Assembly (NCBI GenBank): GCA_009780435.1
Contig: WRAB01000009.1
Coordinates: 1 to 64,000, forward strand
DNA from: Oscillospiraceae bacterium
Lineage (GTDB): Bacteria; Bacillota; Clostridia; Oscillospirales; Oscillospiraceae
Reading direction: 5' to 3'
DNA length: 64,000 bases
Position 1 is the first letter of the stretch, and every line of letters begins with the position of its first letter. The notes under the pieces are model-generated. The model made no database searches and was not told where the DNA came from. It saw nothing but the letters and a program-made list of their open reading frames with translations. This document shows, piece by piece, positions 34,396 to 43,518 of this stretch. The position numbers and the translations under genes are program-made.

Positions 34396-34438
34396 ATGTC
34401 TCAACTCCTTTTGGTGCAAAGGTACTTGTACACGTTCT

Positions 34439-34466
34439 ATTATACCATAGTTTCCTATATTTGCAA
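34439..34466 (-). promoter_or_regulatory. Sigma-A promoter of hpf
   Basis: TTGCAA and TATAAT with a 16-base spacer on the minus strand, 44 bases before the hpf start codon. Confidence 0.7.
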
Positions 34467-34481
34467 ATGAAAATTCTGTTA

Positions 34482-34512
34482 CAATTCCCCCCGCCTACGG
34501 CGGGGGGAATTG
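34482..34512 (-). terminator. Terminator of the pyrimidine-salvage operon
   Basis: A perfect 14-bp stem (CAATTCCCCCCGCC and complement) with a TAC loop lies 15 bases behind the kinase-like gene. The following sequence is only moderately T-rich. Confidence 0.65.
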
Positions 34513-34526
34513 CCGTTCCTGCTGTT

Positions 34527-35084
34527 TCATAATACAAAGTCACATCGCGCCTGTATATCGAGTTGAGAGAAATACCATTTCTCCATGGGAATCCATTTCG
34601 TTTGAAATTGTTCGATTTGCGCCCCCCCGTTGCGGGCCTTGATCCGCCTCAGTTGCTCTGGTTCATCGACAGTCATAAAAACCTTAATATGATACGGCTC
34701 CCCGAAGACCGGGTGTAGACTATAGGCCCCCTCTACCACCGTCAATGGATGGGGCCGGATGGTGATCTCTGGGCCAAACCCCATGGTCTTGCAGTCAAAT
34801 GGTCGATAGGAAAAGGTACTGTGGGCCTGTAACGGGGTGAGAACTTCTTCGATGAACCGCTCATAGTCCACATTGCCCCCCGGCTCTGCCAACCGCGCCT
34901 CAGTCCGTTGCTCTGCTTGCAGAAAAAAGTGATCCATATGTATCACATTGCATTGATACGCCTGTTGTAACGCCGTCGCCAGAGTGGATTTTCCCGCGGC
35001 GCTGTCTCCGTCAATGGCGAGGAGAATCGGCTCCCCGGTTTCCATGCGCCCATCAATGCAATGGCGCAATGCCTGTTCTATCAT
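34527..35084 (-). CDS. Uridine-kinase-like P-loop nucleoside kinase
   Basis: Cytosolic P-loop kinase of 185 residues. Walker A is AIDGDSAAGKST. Next are the acidic DHFFLQ loop (substrate binding) and the VVEGAYSLHP segment typical of uridine kinase-like enzymes. It is shorter than classical Udk (about 210). In the same operon as uridine phosphorylase, it probably phosphorylates a nucleoside in pyrimidine salvage. The ATG with GGGGGCGG upstream is preferred to an earlier frame start that would overlap the preceding gene. Confidence 0.75.
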   Translation of the reverse strand: MIEQALRHCIDGRMETGEPILLAIDGDSAAGKSTLATALQQAYQCNVIHMDHFFLQAEQRTEARLAEPGGNVDYERFIEEVLTPLQAHSTFSYRPFDCKTMGFGPEITIRPHPLTVVEGAYSLHPVFGEPYHIKVFMTVDEPEQLRRIKARNGGAQIEQFQTKWIPMEKWYFSQLDIQARCDFVL

Positions 35085-35095
35085 AGCGCCGCCCC

Positions 35096-35785
35096 CTATA
35101 TGGTACAACTGGCCCGACGGAGACATGGCGGGCTGATATAGAGCACACAGGCGTTGCCATCCACCGGATTGATCTGCCCCTCTATATTGACCGCAAGGGC
35201 ATCAGTGGCCGTTTTTATCTGCCGCTCCGCCGCCGCACAGCCGGACTCCGGATTGCGCCGATCAATAGGGCGAGCCAGGGCATAGTCCGCCAGAACTGCG
35301 CTTTCGGCGATTGTATCCCCCAGACCCATGGCGACAATCACCGGGGCGACGGCAGCTATCTCCGCCTGCTTCACAAACTCTACAAGCGCCGCCTGATTTA
35401 CAACTCCGCTCGATTCAATCCGTCGGGCTGTGTGGAACATCAGCCGCAGGGCGATCTGATCTCCCGGCACCTGACGGGTGTGCATCGTCGGCTCTATGCC
35501 ATAACCCATTCCCGCCCGGCGCACAGCTTCTATGGTGCCGTCCACAATCGTGACGGCATCTCCCACGTCGGCAAAGAGTACGGGTGAGCCGATCTCTCCA
35601 CTCTCCTGTGTGACTGTTTGGAAACGCTCCAGCAGATTTATCAGCTCCAAGCGAACCGGTTCCCTCTCCTCGCTGTCGGCAGCGCATTCGATCCCCATGG
35701 CAATATCCGGCGGGAGCCAGGTGCGCGCCCGGATCCAAAGCCACTCTACCGCCAACCCTATTTCACTATATGCAATCTCCCGCAC
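35096..35785 (-). CDS. Degenerate fumarase alpha-like protein without Fe-S cysteines
   Basis: Protein of 229 residues recognisable as a relative of the class I fumarase alpha domain: N-terminal VREIAYSEI, the central FADVGDAVTI where fumarases read V-FV-IG, VIVAMGLGDT for V-VGVGIGGT, and TDALAVNIE near the end. The three iron-sulfur cysteines are missing. The CQDTG motif is replaced by SGEIGSP, ANPCPP by IAAVAP, and INCHAARH by ISPPCLRRA. The GGGSEN segment is also absent. It therefore cannot be an ordinary fumarase. It lies between uridine phosphorylase and a uridine-kinase-like gene. GTG start chosen for the family N-terminus; a TTG six codons earlier is possible. Confidence 0.65.
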   Translation of the reverse strand: MREIAYSEIGLAVEWLWIRARTWLPPDIAMGIECAADSEEREPVRLELINLLERFQTVTQESGEIGSPVLFADVGDAVTIVDGTIEAVRRAGMGYGIEPTMHTRQVPGDQIALRLMFHTARRIESSGVVNQAALVEFVKQAEIAAVAPVIVAMGLGDTIAESAVLADYALARPIDRRNPESGCAAAERQIKTATDALAVNIEGQINPVDGNACVLYISPPCLRRASCTI

Positions 35786-35790
35786 AGTAA

Positions 35791-36552
35791 TTATGCCCCG
35801 CAATCCAGTTGGATCAGGCGCTCAATGGCACGCACACCCACCCGGATTGCCTGCTCCGGATCGTGGCAGTGGGGATCGGAGAGCCCTTCCAATTTGCGCT
35901 CCTGATTCCAGATCACAGCGAGGACGCATCCCGCCCGGACGCCGAGACTGGCCGCCACGGTGTACAGGGCCGCAGATTCCATCTCACTGGCCAGGACACC
36001 GAGCCGCTTCCAGGCTTTCCAGTTGTTTAACAGCATGTCCGCTACGGGCATCCGCTCCGGGCTGTGCTGGCCGTAGAAAGAGTCCTTGCACTGCACCACC
36101 CCGGCATGACAGGTCTGTCCCAGGTCTTTCGCCGCCTGCATTAGGGCCGTGGACACGTCGAAATCCGCCACGGCAGGGAACGCGATGGGAGCATATTCCA
36201 GGCTTGTACCCTCCATGCGGACTGCTCCCGTGGCCACAACACAGTCCCCGCCCATGACCTTTAGATTGATCCCGCCGCAGGTACCGACCCGGATGAACGT
36301 ATCCGCCCCTACGGCAAAAAGTTCCTCCATGGCAATGGCCGCCGACGGCCCGCCGATCCCTGTGGATGCGACAGAGACCTTCTCTCCCAATAGATAGCCG
36401 GTATACGTGGTATACTCCCGGTTTTGCGCCACCAGCTTCGCGTCGTCGAAATAGCGGGCAATTGCCTCGCACCGGCCCGGATCGCCGGGCAGGATACAAT
36501 ATTTACCCACGTCTCCGGGCGCGCAAGCGATGTGATATTGTCGTTCAGACAT
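35791..36552 (-). CDS. udp: Uridine phosphorylase
   Basis: Cytosolic nucleoside phosphorylase of 253 residues that splits uridine with phosphate. [13 protein letters not shown] (phosphate loop), the RVGTCGGI motif and the [13 protein letters not shown] ribose/base region are typical of the NP-II (PNP_UDP_1) family, uridine-type. The GGAGG ribosome site is strong. It is the first gene of an operon with a fumarase-like protein and a nucleoside kinase, suggesting pyrimidine nucleoside use, perhaps fed by the extracellular 5'-nucleotidase encoded nearby. Purine-type specificity is less likely but not excluded. Confidence 0.88.
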   Translation of the reverse strand: MSERQYHIACAPGDVGKYCILPGDPGRCEAIARYFDDAKLVAQNREYTTYTGYLLGEKVSVASTGIGGPSAAIAMEELFAVGADTFIRVGTCGGINLKVMGGDCVVATGAVRMEGTSLEYAPIAFPAVADFDVSTALMQAAKDLGQTCHAGVVQCKDSFYGQHSPERMPVADMLLNNWKAWKRLGVLASEMESAALYTVAASLGVRAGCVLAVIWNQERKLEGLSDPHCHDPEQAIRVGVRAIERLIQLDCGA

Positions 36553-36603
36553 TGGTTGTTCCTCCTATATAATTATCTTTAGTCGGGCGGCAGGTTGCCG
36601 CCT

Positions 36604-37362
36604 CTACGCTGGTTTACATAAAAAATTGATCACTTCTCCCGCGATCACCAGCCCCGCCACGGCAGGGACGATGGCGTTGGAGGCGGGGATCTGTCGTCGG
36701 ATGGTGCAGGTTCTGGCCACATCCGGGGGACAGATACAATTTTTCTTACAATCCGCCGACGTGTCCTCGATGGGCGTTCTGGCCGGCTCCTTGGAGTAAA
36801 CCACCTTGAGGGCGGGTACGCCCCGTTTGCGCAACTCTCGCCGCATGACGCGGGCCAAGGGGTCCTGTTCCGTGGCGTAGATATCCGTCACCACAAAGGC
36901 CGTAGGGTCGATCTTATTGGCGGCCCCCATGGCGCTGATGATGGGTACTCCCGCCGCCTCGGCTCGAACGATCAGTTCCAGCTTCGCCGTCACCGTGTCT
37001 ATGGCATCTACGATATAGTCGTATTGAGAGAGATCGTACTGCTCCGCCACATCTGGCCCATAAAAGACCCGGTGGATCTCCACCTGGGCATTTGGGTTGA
37101 TCTCCAAAATCCGCCGGGCCATGGCGTCTGTCTTGTACTCTCCTACGGTTGCACGTGTTGCCATAATCTGACGATTTAGATTGGTCAGGCAGATTTTGTC
37201 GTCGTCGAATAAGGCCAGCCGCCCCACGCCAGATCGGGCCAGGGCCTCCACCGTGTGGCCGCCCACACCGCCGATGCCGAAGACGGCCACACTGCTCTGA
37301 AATAACCGCTCTATGGCCGCACTGCCGTAGAGCATTCTGGTACGGGAAAACTGGTCTAGCAT
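36604..37362 (-). CDS. tcdA: tRNA threonylcarbamoyladenosine dehydratase
   Basis: ThiF/E1-like ATP-dependent enzyme of 252 residues that cyclises t6A37 in tRNA to ct6A. The nucleotide loop is GIGGVGGHTVEAL, followed by the E1-type DDDKICLTNLNRQIMAT and DAIDTV. The extra cysteine-rich stretch (CKKNCICPPDVARTC) is common in the bacterial TcdA/YgdL group. GGAG lies 10 bases before the ATG. A sigma-A promoter precedes it, and the gene appears to be a single unit. Confidence 0.88.
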   Translation of the reverse strand: MLDQFSRTRMLYGSAAIERLFQSSVAVFGIGGVGGHTVEALARSGVGRLALFDDDKICLTNLNRQIMATRATVGEYKTDAMARRILEINPNAQVEIHRVFYGPDVAEQYDLSQYDYIVDAIDTVTAKLELIVRAEAAGVPIISAMGAANKIDPTAFVVTDIYATEQDPLARVMRRELRKRGVPALKVVYSKEPARTPIEDTSADCKKNCICPPDVARTCTIRRQIPASNAIVPAVAGLVIAGEVINFLCKPA

Positions 37363-37407
37363 GTTGTCGGGTCTCCTCTGTTGTACAGTAAAAAATCTTC
37401 TATAGTC

Positions 37408-37436
37408 AGTATAGCATGTCTCGTCCTGTCAGGCAA
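37408..37436 (-). promoter_or_regulatory. Sigma-A promoter of tcdA
   Basis: TTGCCT and TATACT with a 17-base spacer on the minus strand, about 46 bases before the start codon. Confidence 0.6.
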
Positions 37437-37448
37437 GACGCATTTGTG

Positions 37449-38206
<758 letters not shown>

Positions 38207-38208
<2 letters not shown>

Positions 38209-38238
38209 CCCGTCAAAAGGTATAGGTTTTGACGGGTC
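38207..38238 (+). terminator. Terminator-like hairpin behind the recombinase, containing palindrome 1
   Basis: A 12-bp stem (GACCCGTCAAAA and complement) with loop GGTATAGG starts at the recombinase stop codon and is followed by GTTGTTAAT. Its centre is the first of two related 22-base palindromes. Confidence 0.6.
38212..38233. repeat. Palindrome 1 of a pair (candidate recombination site)
   Basis: 22 bases with arms starting GTCAAAA and ending TTTTGAC. They match the second palindrome at 20 of 22 positions (only GG for CC at positions 8-9). Confidence 0.8.
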
Positions 38239-38337
38239 GTTGTTAATAATTAATTTAGCACAAATATCTTGCAAAAACAAGCTGTTTTTTCAAATTTGTA
38301 GAAAATTTGAAACCGGCTTTTTGGCGGATAGGGCATT
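38234..38337. other. 104-bp segment between the two palindromes
   Basis: AT-rich segment with a further perfect 10-bp inverted repeat (TTTCAAATTT / AAATTTGAAA, 38288-38312) and a possible promoter beginning in palindrome 1 (TTGACG, 16 bases, TAATTT) that points toward the SLH gene. No coding sequence is seen. If the palindromes are recombination sites, this is the segment that would be inverted or lost. Confidence 0.5.
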
Positions 38338-38359
38338 GTCAAAACCTATAGGTTTTGAC
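38338..38359. repeat. Palindrome 2, a perfect 22-bp palindrome before the SLH gene
   Basis: Perfect palindrome with arms GTCAAAACCTA and the complement, 33 bases before the SLH protein start codon. The AAAACC/GGTTTT half-sites resemble those of the Hin/Gin-type invertase crossover sites, although the centre is longer by two bases. Confidence 0.85.
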
Positions 38360-38392
38360 TGTTTGTTGAATTGAAAAAGGGGTTGTAGCTTT

Positions 38393-39415
38393 ATGAAAAG
38401 AAAACTCATCAGTTTGTTGCTCGTGCTCGTTCTAATCCTCAGCATGGCGCCGATTGCTTCGGCGGAAACTGGAACATCGACATTCTTCAGTTTCTTTGTT
38501 GTCCAAGAAATTCCTGATTCAGACGAACATATCGGCATCGAAAATGCTGTTGTTGTAATCTATGCAGACGATGTTGAAATATTTCGTTGCAATACCTCTA
38601 CTATTGGACGAATATTGTTCACGGAAGGACTTCCAAGTGGAACAACAACTTTGCGCATAACCGTTGATTTTCCAGTTGGATATACGCTCCAACGAGTAAC
38701 TTATAGTTTTTTTGCAGGTGGCGGTAGTGTATCACTCATGTCAGACGGTACATTTATCATAACAAATCTAAGCGGATTTTTTATTGATTTTGGTATTACC
38801 TGGAGAGTTGCTCCGGACGCTGGAACACCACCCCCACCGGATCGCTTCACCGATGTCCCTCCCACCGCCTGGTTCCACGACGCCGTGGCATTCGTCTACG
38901 ACGAAGGTATCATGCGCGGCGCATCTCCAACCACATTTGATCCAATGGCCGACTTCCACCGGGAGCAGGTAGTCGCCACCCTGTTCCGCATGTACCACGG
39001 CCGCCCCGCAAACGCCAGTGATCCCACGGCGACGCCTTTTGCCGATGTAGACCCCGGCAGATGGTACGCCCCATACATTGCATGGGCATTTGAACAGGGC
39101 ATTGTCACCGGGCAAACGGCGACCACATTCGGCACAGGGGACCCGGTCACGAGACAGGACTTTGCCGTGCTGGTTCACCGGTTTGCCAGCTTCACGGGAG
39201 CAGATACCAGCGTCCCGGATGACTTTATCCTCCAATTCATCGATCAGTTCCCCGATGCGGACACTACAGGAAGCTGGGCGCAAGACGCCCTGGCCTGGGC
39301 ATTCCATACGGGGTTGATTACAGGCACGGGCGAAGGCGTCGTGTTGCCGTGGGGCTCTGCCATCAGAGCGGAAGCTGCGACCATCCTCATGCGGTATGTG
39401 CAGAGAATTGCATAG
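38393..39415 (+). CDS. SLH-domain surface protein
   Basis: Secreted protein of 340 residues: signal peptide (1-24, ending IASA), a beta-rich N-terminal domain of about 120 residues with no family I recognise, a short Pro-rich linker (TPPPPDRF) and three SLH domains (about 148-340; FTDVPPTAWFHDAVAFVYDEGIM, FADVDPGRWYAPYIAWAFEQGIV, FPDADTTGSWAQDALAWAF). It should bind the wall through a secondary polymer and display the N-terminal domain. The gene lies directly behind the recombinase/palindrome locus, which may control it. The paralogue near 12.1 kb is broken. A terminator follows. Confidence 0.85.
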   Translation: MKRKLISLLLVLVLILSMAPIASAETGTSTFFSFFVVQEIPDSDEHIGIENAVVVIYADDVEIFRCNTSTIGRILFTEGLPSGTTTLRITVDFPVGYTLQRVTYSFFAGGGSVSLMSDGTFIITNLSGFFIDFGITWRVAPDAGTPPPPDRFTDVPPTAWFHDAVAFVYDEGIMRGASPTTFDPMADFHREQVVATLFRMYHGRPANASDPTATPFADVDPGRWYAPYIAWAFEQGIVTGQTATTFGTGDPVTRQDFAVLVHRFASFTGADTSVPDDFILQFIDQFPDADTTGSWAQDALAWAFHTGLITGTGEGVVLPWGSAIRAEAATILMRYVQRIA

Positions 39416-39515
39416 CAAATAAAAATCAGACGCATATAGAAAAGCCCCGCCGTGTATCCCAAAAGGGATATGCGGCGGGGTTCGTTTCGCTATCCAGGTG
39501 GCACAGCATTTTGTA
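39255..39515 (+). repeat. Copy B of the 261-bp inverted repeat
   Basis: The intact counterpart of the sequence at 11880-12140, in opposite orientation. It covers the last SLH domain, the stop codon, a spacer and the terminator palindrome. The homology runs about 100 bases past the stop codon, beyond what protein similarity would keep. Confidence 0.8.
39445..39480. terminator. Terminator between SLH gene and ribF
   Basis: CCCCGCCG and TATCCC pair with GGGATA and CGGCGGGG around an AAAA loop. TTCGTTT follows on the plus strand and CTTTTCTATA on the minus strand, so it can serve both converging genes. Confidence 0.75.
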
Positions 39516-39526
39516 GGGCCGGCCCA

Positions 39527-40417
39527 TCACATGAAATACGCTCTGGCCGCCTCTGCGTCCTGTTGAATCTGGCGCTTGAGCGCTTCAATGCCGTCAAATT
39601 TGATCTCCGGGCGGATGAAGTGGAAAAATTCCACCCGGACTTGCCTGCCGTAGAGATTGCCGCTAAAATCCAGAATGTAACTCTCCACCGTCATCTGATC
39701 CGCTGCGCCGACTGTGGGCCGCAGGCCGATATTGGTCACGGCGATGTGGGGCTGTTCTAAGTAAACACGAGTCGCGTATACGCCCCGGGCGGGGACGAGC
39801 ACCCCGTCTGAAAACGTCATGTTGATCGTAGGCGCGCCGATGGTGCGGCCCAGCTTATATCCGTAGCGCACCGTGTCCACCAGGGTGTGGGGGTGACCCA
39901 ATAGACGATTGGCCCGTTCCATATCCCCGGCCAGGAGCAACTGCCGGATATGGGTGGAACTGACAATCTGGCCGTCTAGAGAGACCTCCCCGATCACGTC
40001 ACAGCCGATCCCCAGTTCGGCGCATCGCGCCCGGAGGAGATCGGGTGTCCCCGCCCCACCGTAGCCGAAGTGGAAGTTGTGGCCGCAGACCACGTGAATC
40101 GCACCGAATTTCTCTTGGAGCGCCGTGATGAACGCCATCCAACTCATACGCCGGAATGGCTCGTCAAAGTGGAGAATCAACACGTCTCGAATCCCGTAGA
40201 GCCGCTCAATGAGATCCACCCGCCCCGCCGGGGCGTTGATGAGGGGAACCCGCTCACCGGTAACCAGTTGTCCGGGGTGGGTATCGAAGGTCAGTACCGA
40301 GGGCGTTGCGCCCAATTGACTGGCGCGCGCTTTCGTCTTCTCCAACAGGGCGGCGTGGCCCAGGTGTATCCCATCAAAAAAACCCAGGGCGATGACCCGT
40401 TTTTTATCAGTCGCCAT
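39527..40417 (-). CDS. ribF: Bifunctional riboflavin kinase / FAD synthetase
   Basis: Cytosolic enzyme of 296 residues making FMN and FAD. The N-terminal nucleotidyl-transferase half has GFFDGIHLGHAALL and the STHIR motif. The C-terminal flavokinase half has GRTIGAPTINM, the GVYAT motif and NIGLRPT. It is the last gene of the rimP-to-ribF operon order. An alcohol dehydrogenase gene is placed between it and truB. No FMN riboswitch is seen upstream. Confidence 0.95.
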   Translation of the reverse strand: MATDKKRVIALGFFDGIHLGHAALLEKTKARASQLGATPSVLTFDTHPGQLVTGERVPLINAPAGRVDLIERLYGIRDVLILHFDEPFRRMSWMAFITALQEKFGAIHVVCGHNFHFGYGGAGTPDLLRARCAELGIGCDVIGEVSLDGQIVSSTHIRQLLLAGDMERANRLLGHPHTLVDTVRYGYKLGRTIGAPTINMTFSDGVLVPARGVYATRVYLEQPHIAVTNIGLRPTVGAADQMTVESYILDFSGNLYGRQVRVEFFHFIRPEIKFDGIEALKRQIQQDAEAARAYFM

Positions 40418-40439
40418 TGTCTCTATCGCTCCTACACGA

Positions 40440-41618
40440 TCACTTTACCAGTTCATAGATCGCCAAGACATCCTGCCAGTATAGCTTTTTAAATCCACCC
40501 AGGGGTGATTCTTTGCCAAAGGCCGCTTTTGTGGCTTTCTGCGCCATCTCTTCCAACCGATCTTCGCCGATTCCCAACTCTGACAGCGTTGTAGGCAATC
40601 CCATCTTTATGAAAAACTCCCGCAGGCGTAAAATCCCCTCTTGTACAATGGCATCTGGATCGCGGAAACTGCCCTCGACGCCCATGACATTCACCGCAAA
40701 TTGCACGAACATATTGATATTTTCCTGATAGACGTGCTGCATCCAGCCCGGTGTCACAACGGCGAGTCCGCCGCCGTGGGGGACATCGTAGATGGCCGAG
40801 AGTTCATGTTCAATATCGTGGCAGGCCCAGTCCTGCTCCCGGCCCATGCCGAGTAAGCCGTTGTGCGCAACGGTTCCGGCAAAGCCCAATTCGCTCCACG
40901 CGTTGTAGTCGGTCATATTTTCTTTTGCCAGAAGTGCATTTTTCATCAATGTTTTCAAAGTCGCCTCGCACAGGCCGTCAGTCAGATCGGTATGGGTTGT
41001 TTGGGTGAAGTAGCGCTCAAAGACGTGGGACATCATATCTGCAACACCATAGGCGAGTTGCTCTTTGGGGAGTGAGAAAAAGAGTTCCGGATTCATGATA
41101 CTAAATACCGGGCGCAAATGGGGGCTTCCATAGCCGTATTTCAGCGCTTTTTCTTCGTTGGTGATGACGGTGTCCCCGCTGGACTCACTGCCCGCCGCCG
41201 GGATCGTGAGGATCGTGGCAACCGGCACCGCCCGCTCAAGTGATCCGCCTTTTTCATAAAAATCCCAGACGTCGCCGTCGTAATAGACGCCCATGGCAAT
41301 CGCTTTTGCAGAGTCAATCACGCTGCCACCGCCGACGGCTAAGATGAAATCGACATTTTCTCTTTTGCACAGGTCAATGCCCTCGTGGGCCAGAGAGAGC
41401 CGGGGATTTGGCATAACGCCGCCAAGTTCTACAAACGCTACACCGGCGCTCTTCAGAGAAGCTGTCACGGTGTCGTAGAGGCCGCTTCGCTTGATACTCC
41501 CTCCGCCGTAGTGGATCAGCACTTTTTTCGCACGGGGTTTGAGTAGGGCGCCGACTTCCCTCTCTGTGTCTTTTCCAAATAAAATGCGTGTCGGAGCGTA
41601 GAAATCAAAATTTAACAT
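40440..41618 (-). CDS. Iron-containing alcohol dehydrogenase (butanol dehydrogenase-like)
   Basis: Cytosolic group III alcohol dehydrogenase of 392 residues, likely NAD(P)H-dependent reduction of aldehydes such as butanal. Nucleotide motif GGGSVIDSAKAIA. The metal-binding part is in YGVADMMSHVFE, HNGLLGMGREQDWACHDIEHEL and VPHGGGLAVV. The length and the NF-FYAPTRILFG start fit the BdhA/YugJ group. The later ATG with AGGTTG 6 bases upstream is used. The gene interrupts the conserved truB-ribF order. The 41 bases before it are AT-rich and may hold a separate promoter. Confidence 0.88.
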   Translation of the reverse strand: MLNFDFYAPTRILFGKDTEREVGALLKPRAKKVLIHYGGGSIKRSGLYDTVTASLKSAGVAFVELGGVMPNPRLSLAHEGIDLCKRENVDFILAVGGGSVIDSAKAIAMGVYYDGDVWDFYEKGGSLERAVPVATILTIPAAGSESSGDTVITNEEKALKYGYGSPHLRPVFSIMNPELFFSLPKEQLAYGVADMMSHVFERYFTQTTHTDLTDGLCEATLKTLMKNALLAKENMTDYNAWSELGFAGTVAHNGLLGMGREQDWACHDIEHELSAIYDVPHGGGLAVVTPGWMQHVYQENINMFVQFAVNVMGVEGSFRDPDAIVQEGILRLREFFIKMGLPTTLSELGIGEDRLEEMAQKATKAAFGKESPLGGFKKLYWQDVLAIYELVK

Positions 41619-41659
41619 CGTGACCAACCTTTCTATTTTCATTTTATATATAACATTTA

Positions 41660-42559
41660 CTATGATTTGCCTGCTCGGCTATCTGCCGGCATGAAAAAAC
41701 TCTTTTTCACCCGGAGTTCCAAGCCGCTTCGATTTGTGACCTCGCCCAGGGCCAGAAATTCTCCCGTCTGGCTGTAGACCCGCACCGGTCCCGGCGCGTC
41801 TGTCGTCAGGCGGATGGTCTGGCCGTTGCGGAGTTTTTGCTCTTGGATTGCGTTGAGCGCCAGAGCCGGGTGTGATGCAAACAGGGTGTCTACGGGGCGT
41901 AAAAATCGGCTCCGATCGTCTGCTTCCGCTTCGATCTCTGCGAGGGTATGCGCTTCCTGCAGGGAAAATGCCCCCACATGGGTGCGCTGTAGGGCGGTCA
42001 TAACGCCGCCTACGCCCAGCATCTGGCCCATATCGTGGCAGAGAGTGCGGATATAGGTGCCTTTGGAGCAGGTGATCTCCAGATCGAACCCGTCTGGCCC
42101 CTCCGCTAAAATATCCAGGCGGCGGATGGTTACTGGTCGGGCTTTCCGCTCCACTTCCATGCCCTTGCGGGCCAGTTTGTAGAGCCGTTGTCCGTCCACT
42201 TTGATCGCAGAGTACATGGGGGGAGTTTGCTGAATCTCTCCCAGAAATCGAGGCAAAACGGCCTCCAGTTCCCCACGGGATACCGGGGTATCGCAGGTGT
42301 GTAATATCCGTCCGGTGATGTCTTGGGTGTCTGTGACGAGTCCCAGGCGTAGGCGGGCGATATAGGTCTTCTCTTGGACCTCGGCAAACTCCACTGCACG
42401 GGTGGCCCTGCCCACAAAGATGGTGAGCAGGCCCGTGGCCAACGGATCCAGTGTCCCGGCGTGGCCGATGCGCCGCTCTCGGAGCAGCCCCCGGAGTTTT
42501 GCGACCACGTCGTGACTCGTCCAGTCCCGGGGCTTGTCCATGAGCAGAATCCCCGTCAT
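41660..42559 (-). CDS. truB: tRNA pseudouridine(55) synthase
   Basis: RNA-modifying enzyme of 299 residues making pseudouridine 55 in tRNA. GILLMDKPRDWTSHDVV at the N-terminus, the catalytic aspartate in GHAGTLDPLATGLL, and the YIRTLCHDMG motif with a C-terminal PUA-like part are all present. The ATG overlaps the nrnA stop by four bases (ATGA). An upstream extension of the same frame lies inside nrnA and is not used. Confidence 0.95.
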   Translation of the reverse strand: MTGILLMDKPRDWTSHDVVAKLRGLLRERRIGHAGTLDPLATGLLTIFVGRATRAVEFAEVQEKTYIARLRLGLVTDTQDITGRILHTCDTPVSRGELEAVLPRFLGEIQQTPPMYSAIKVDGQRLYKLARKGMEVERKARPVTIRRLDILAEGPDGFDLEITCSKGTYIRTLCHDMGQMLGVGGVMTALQRTHVGAFSLQEAHTLAEIEAEADDRSRFLRPVDTLFASHPALALNAIQEQKLRNGQTIRLTTDAPGPVRVYSQTGEFLALGEVTNRSGLELRVKKSFFMPADSRAGKS

Positions 42560-43518
42560 GACAGGGCCTCGCCCACAGCTTCCAGCAGGGCCGTGACGGT
42601 CTCCTCCGGAGATGCGGCCACAGTACAGCCCCCCGCCATGACGTGACCGCCGCCGCCGAATTTCTGACAGATGCGATTGGCGTCCACACCCGGACTGGTA
42701 CGGACGGATACTTTGCATGTTCCATCGGTCTGCTCTTTGATGGTAATCCCCACCGAGACCCCCTCCACCTGGCCGGGGATGGCGGCAATATCATCCAGGT
42801 CGTTCTCTGTCGCTCCGGTGCGGGCGAGTAGCTCTTGTGTGACCACAGCTACAGCCACACGATCTCCGTAAGCGTAGCGCAGAGACGTATAGAGTTCCCC
42901 GTCCAAGGCCATACGGGCTTTTGTTTTTGTGCGGAAGAGTTGTTTGTTCACGGAGCGGTGGTCGGCACCCGCATCTAGGAGCGCGGCGGCCACTTGGAGG
43001 GTTTCCCCTGTTGTGTTGGCATAGGCAAAACAGCCCGTATCCGTAGATAGGGCCACATAGAGGGGCAGAGCCGTCTCGGCGCTGATTGCGCCTGACAGTT
43101 CCATGAGAACGTGATAGACCACCTCCCCGCAGGCGGCCCGATCCGCCTCTAAGCAGGTGTATTTGGCATATCCCGTGTAGGACGGGTGGTGGTCGATGGC
43201 GAGATCTACCTGATCCCGATAGATGTCGGCATTTTTCGCCAGGATCGCGGCGTCTGCCGTGTCTACGGCCAGGATGAAATCGGGGGCGAAGTCCACGGGG
43301 GCCAGATAGGATGCCACATAGTCCAGGTAGCGCTCTGTGGTCTCCGGGTTTTCCAGCACATAGGCCGTCTTGTCCAGGTCCCGCAGGCCGCTGCACAGGC
43401 CCGCCGCCGAGCCCAGGGTGTCGCCGTCGGGCCGGGTGTGGGTCAAGATGAGAAAGTTGTCCCGTTCCCGGAGCCAGTCCGCCGTCTCTCTACTCGTCAG
43501 TCTCCAGGTCTTGTTCAT
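42556..43518 (-). CDS. DHH/DHHA1 phosphoesterase, NrnA-like oligoribonuclease / pAp phosphatase
   Basis: Cytosolic phosphoesterase of 320 residues that degrades short RNA oligomers and may hydrolyse pAp. Metal motifs: THTRPDGDTLGSA (DHH-type first motif), AVDTAD, AIDHHPSYTG, and DTGCF with the C-terminal DHHA1 glycine-rich GGGHVMAGGC. GAGGAG lies before the chosen ATG. It overlaps rbfA by 29 bases, a position it commonly takes in Firmicutes operons. It could instead be an archaeal-type nanoRNase relative; the role is the same. Confidence 0.88.
   Translation of the reverse strand: MNKTWRLTSRETADWLRERDNFLILTHTRPDGDTLGSAAGLCSGLRDLDKTAYVLENPETTERYLDYVASYLAPVDFAPDFILAVDTADAAILAKNADIYRDQVDLAIDHHPSYTGYAKYTCLEADRAACGEVVYHVLMELSGAISAETALPLYVALSTDTGCFAYANTTGETLQVAAALLDAGADHRSVNKQLFRTKTKARMALDGELYTSLRYAYGDRVAVAVVTQELLARTGATENDLDDIAAIPGQVEGVSVGITIKEQTDGTCKVSVRTSPGVDANRICQKFGGGGHVMAGGCTVAASPEETVTALLEAVGEALS

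Noticed and set aside
41679-42794. Minus-strand frame of about 370 codons over truB and nrnA
   Set aside because: It is truB and nrnA read in a shifted frame; the real frames hold the TruB and DHH motifs.
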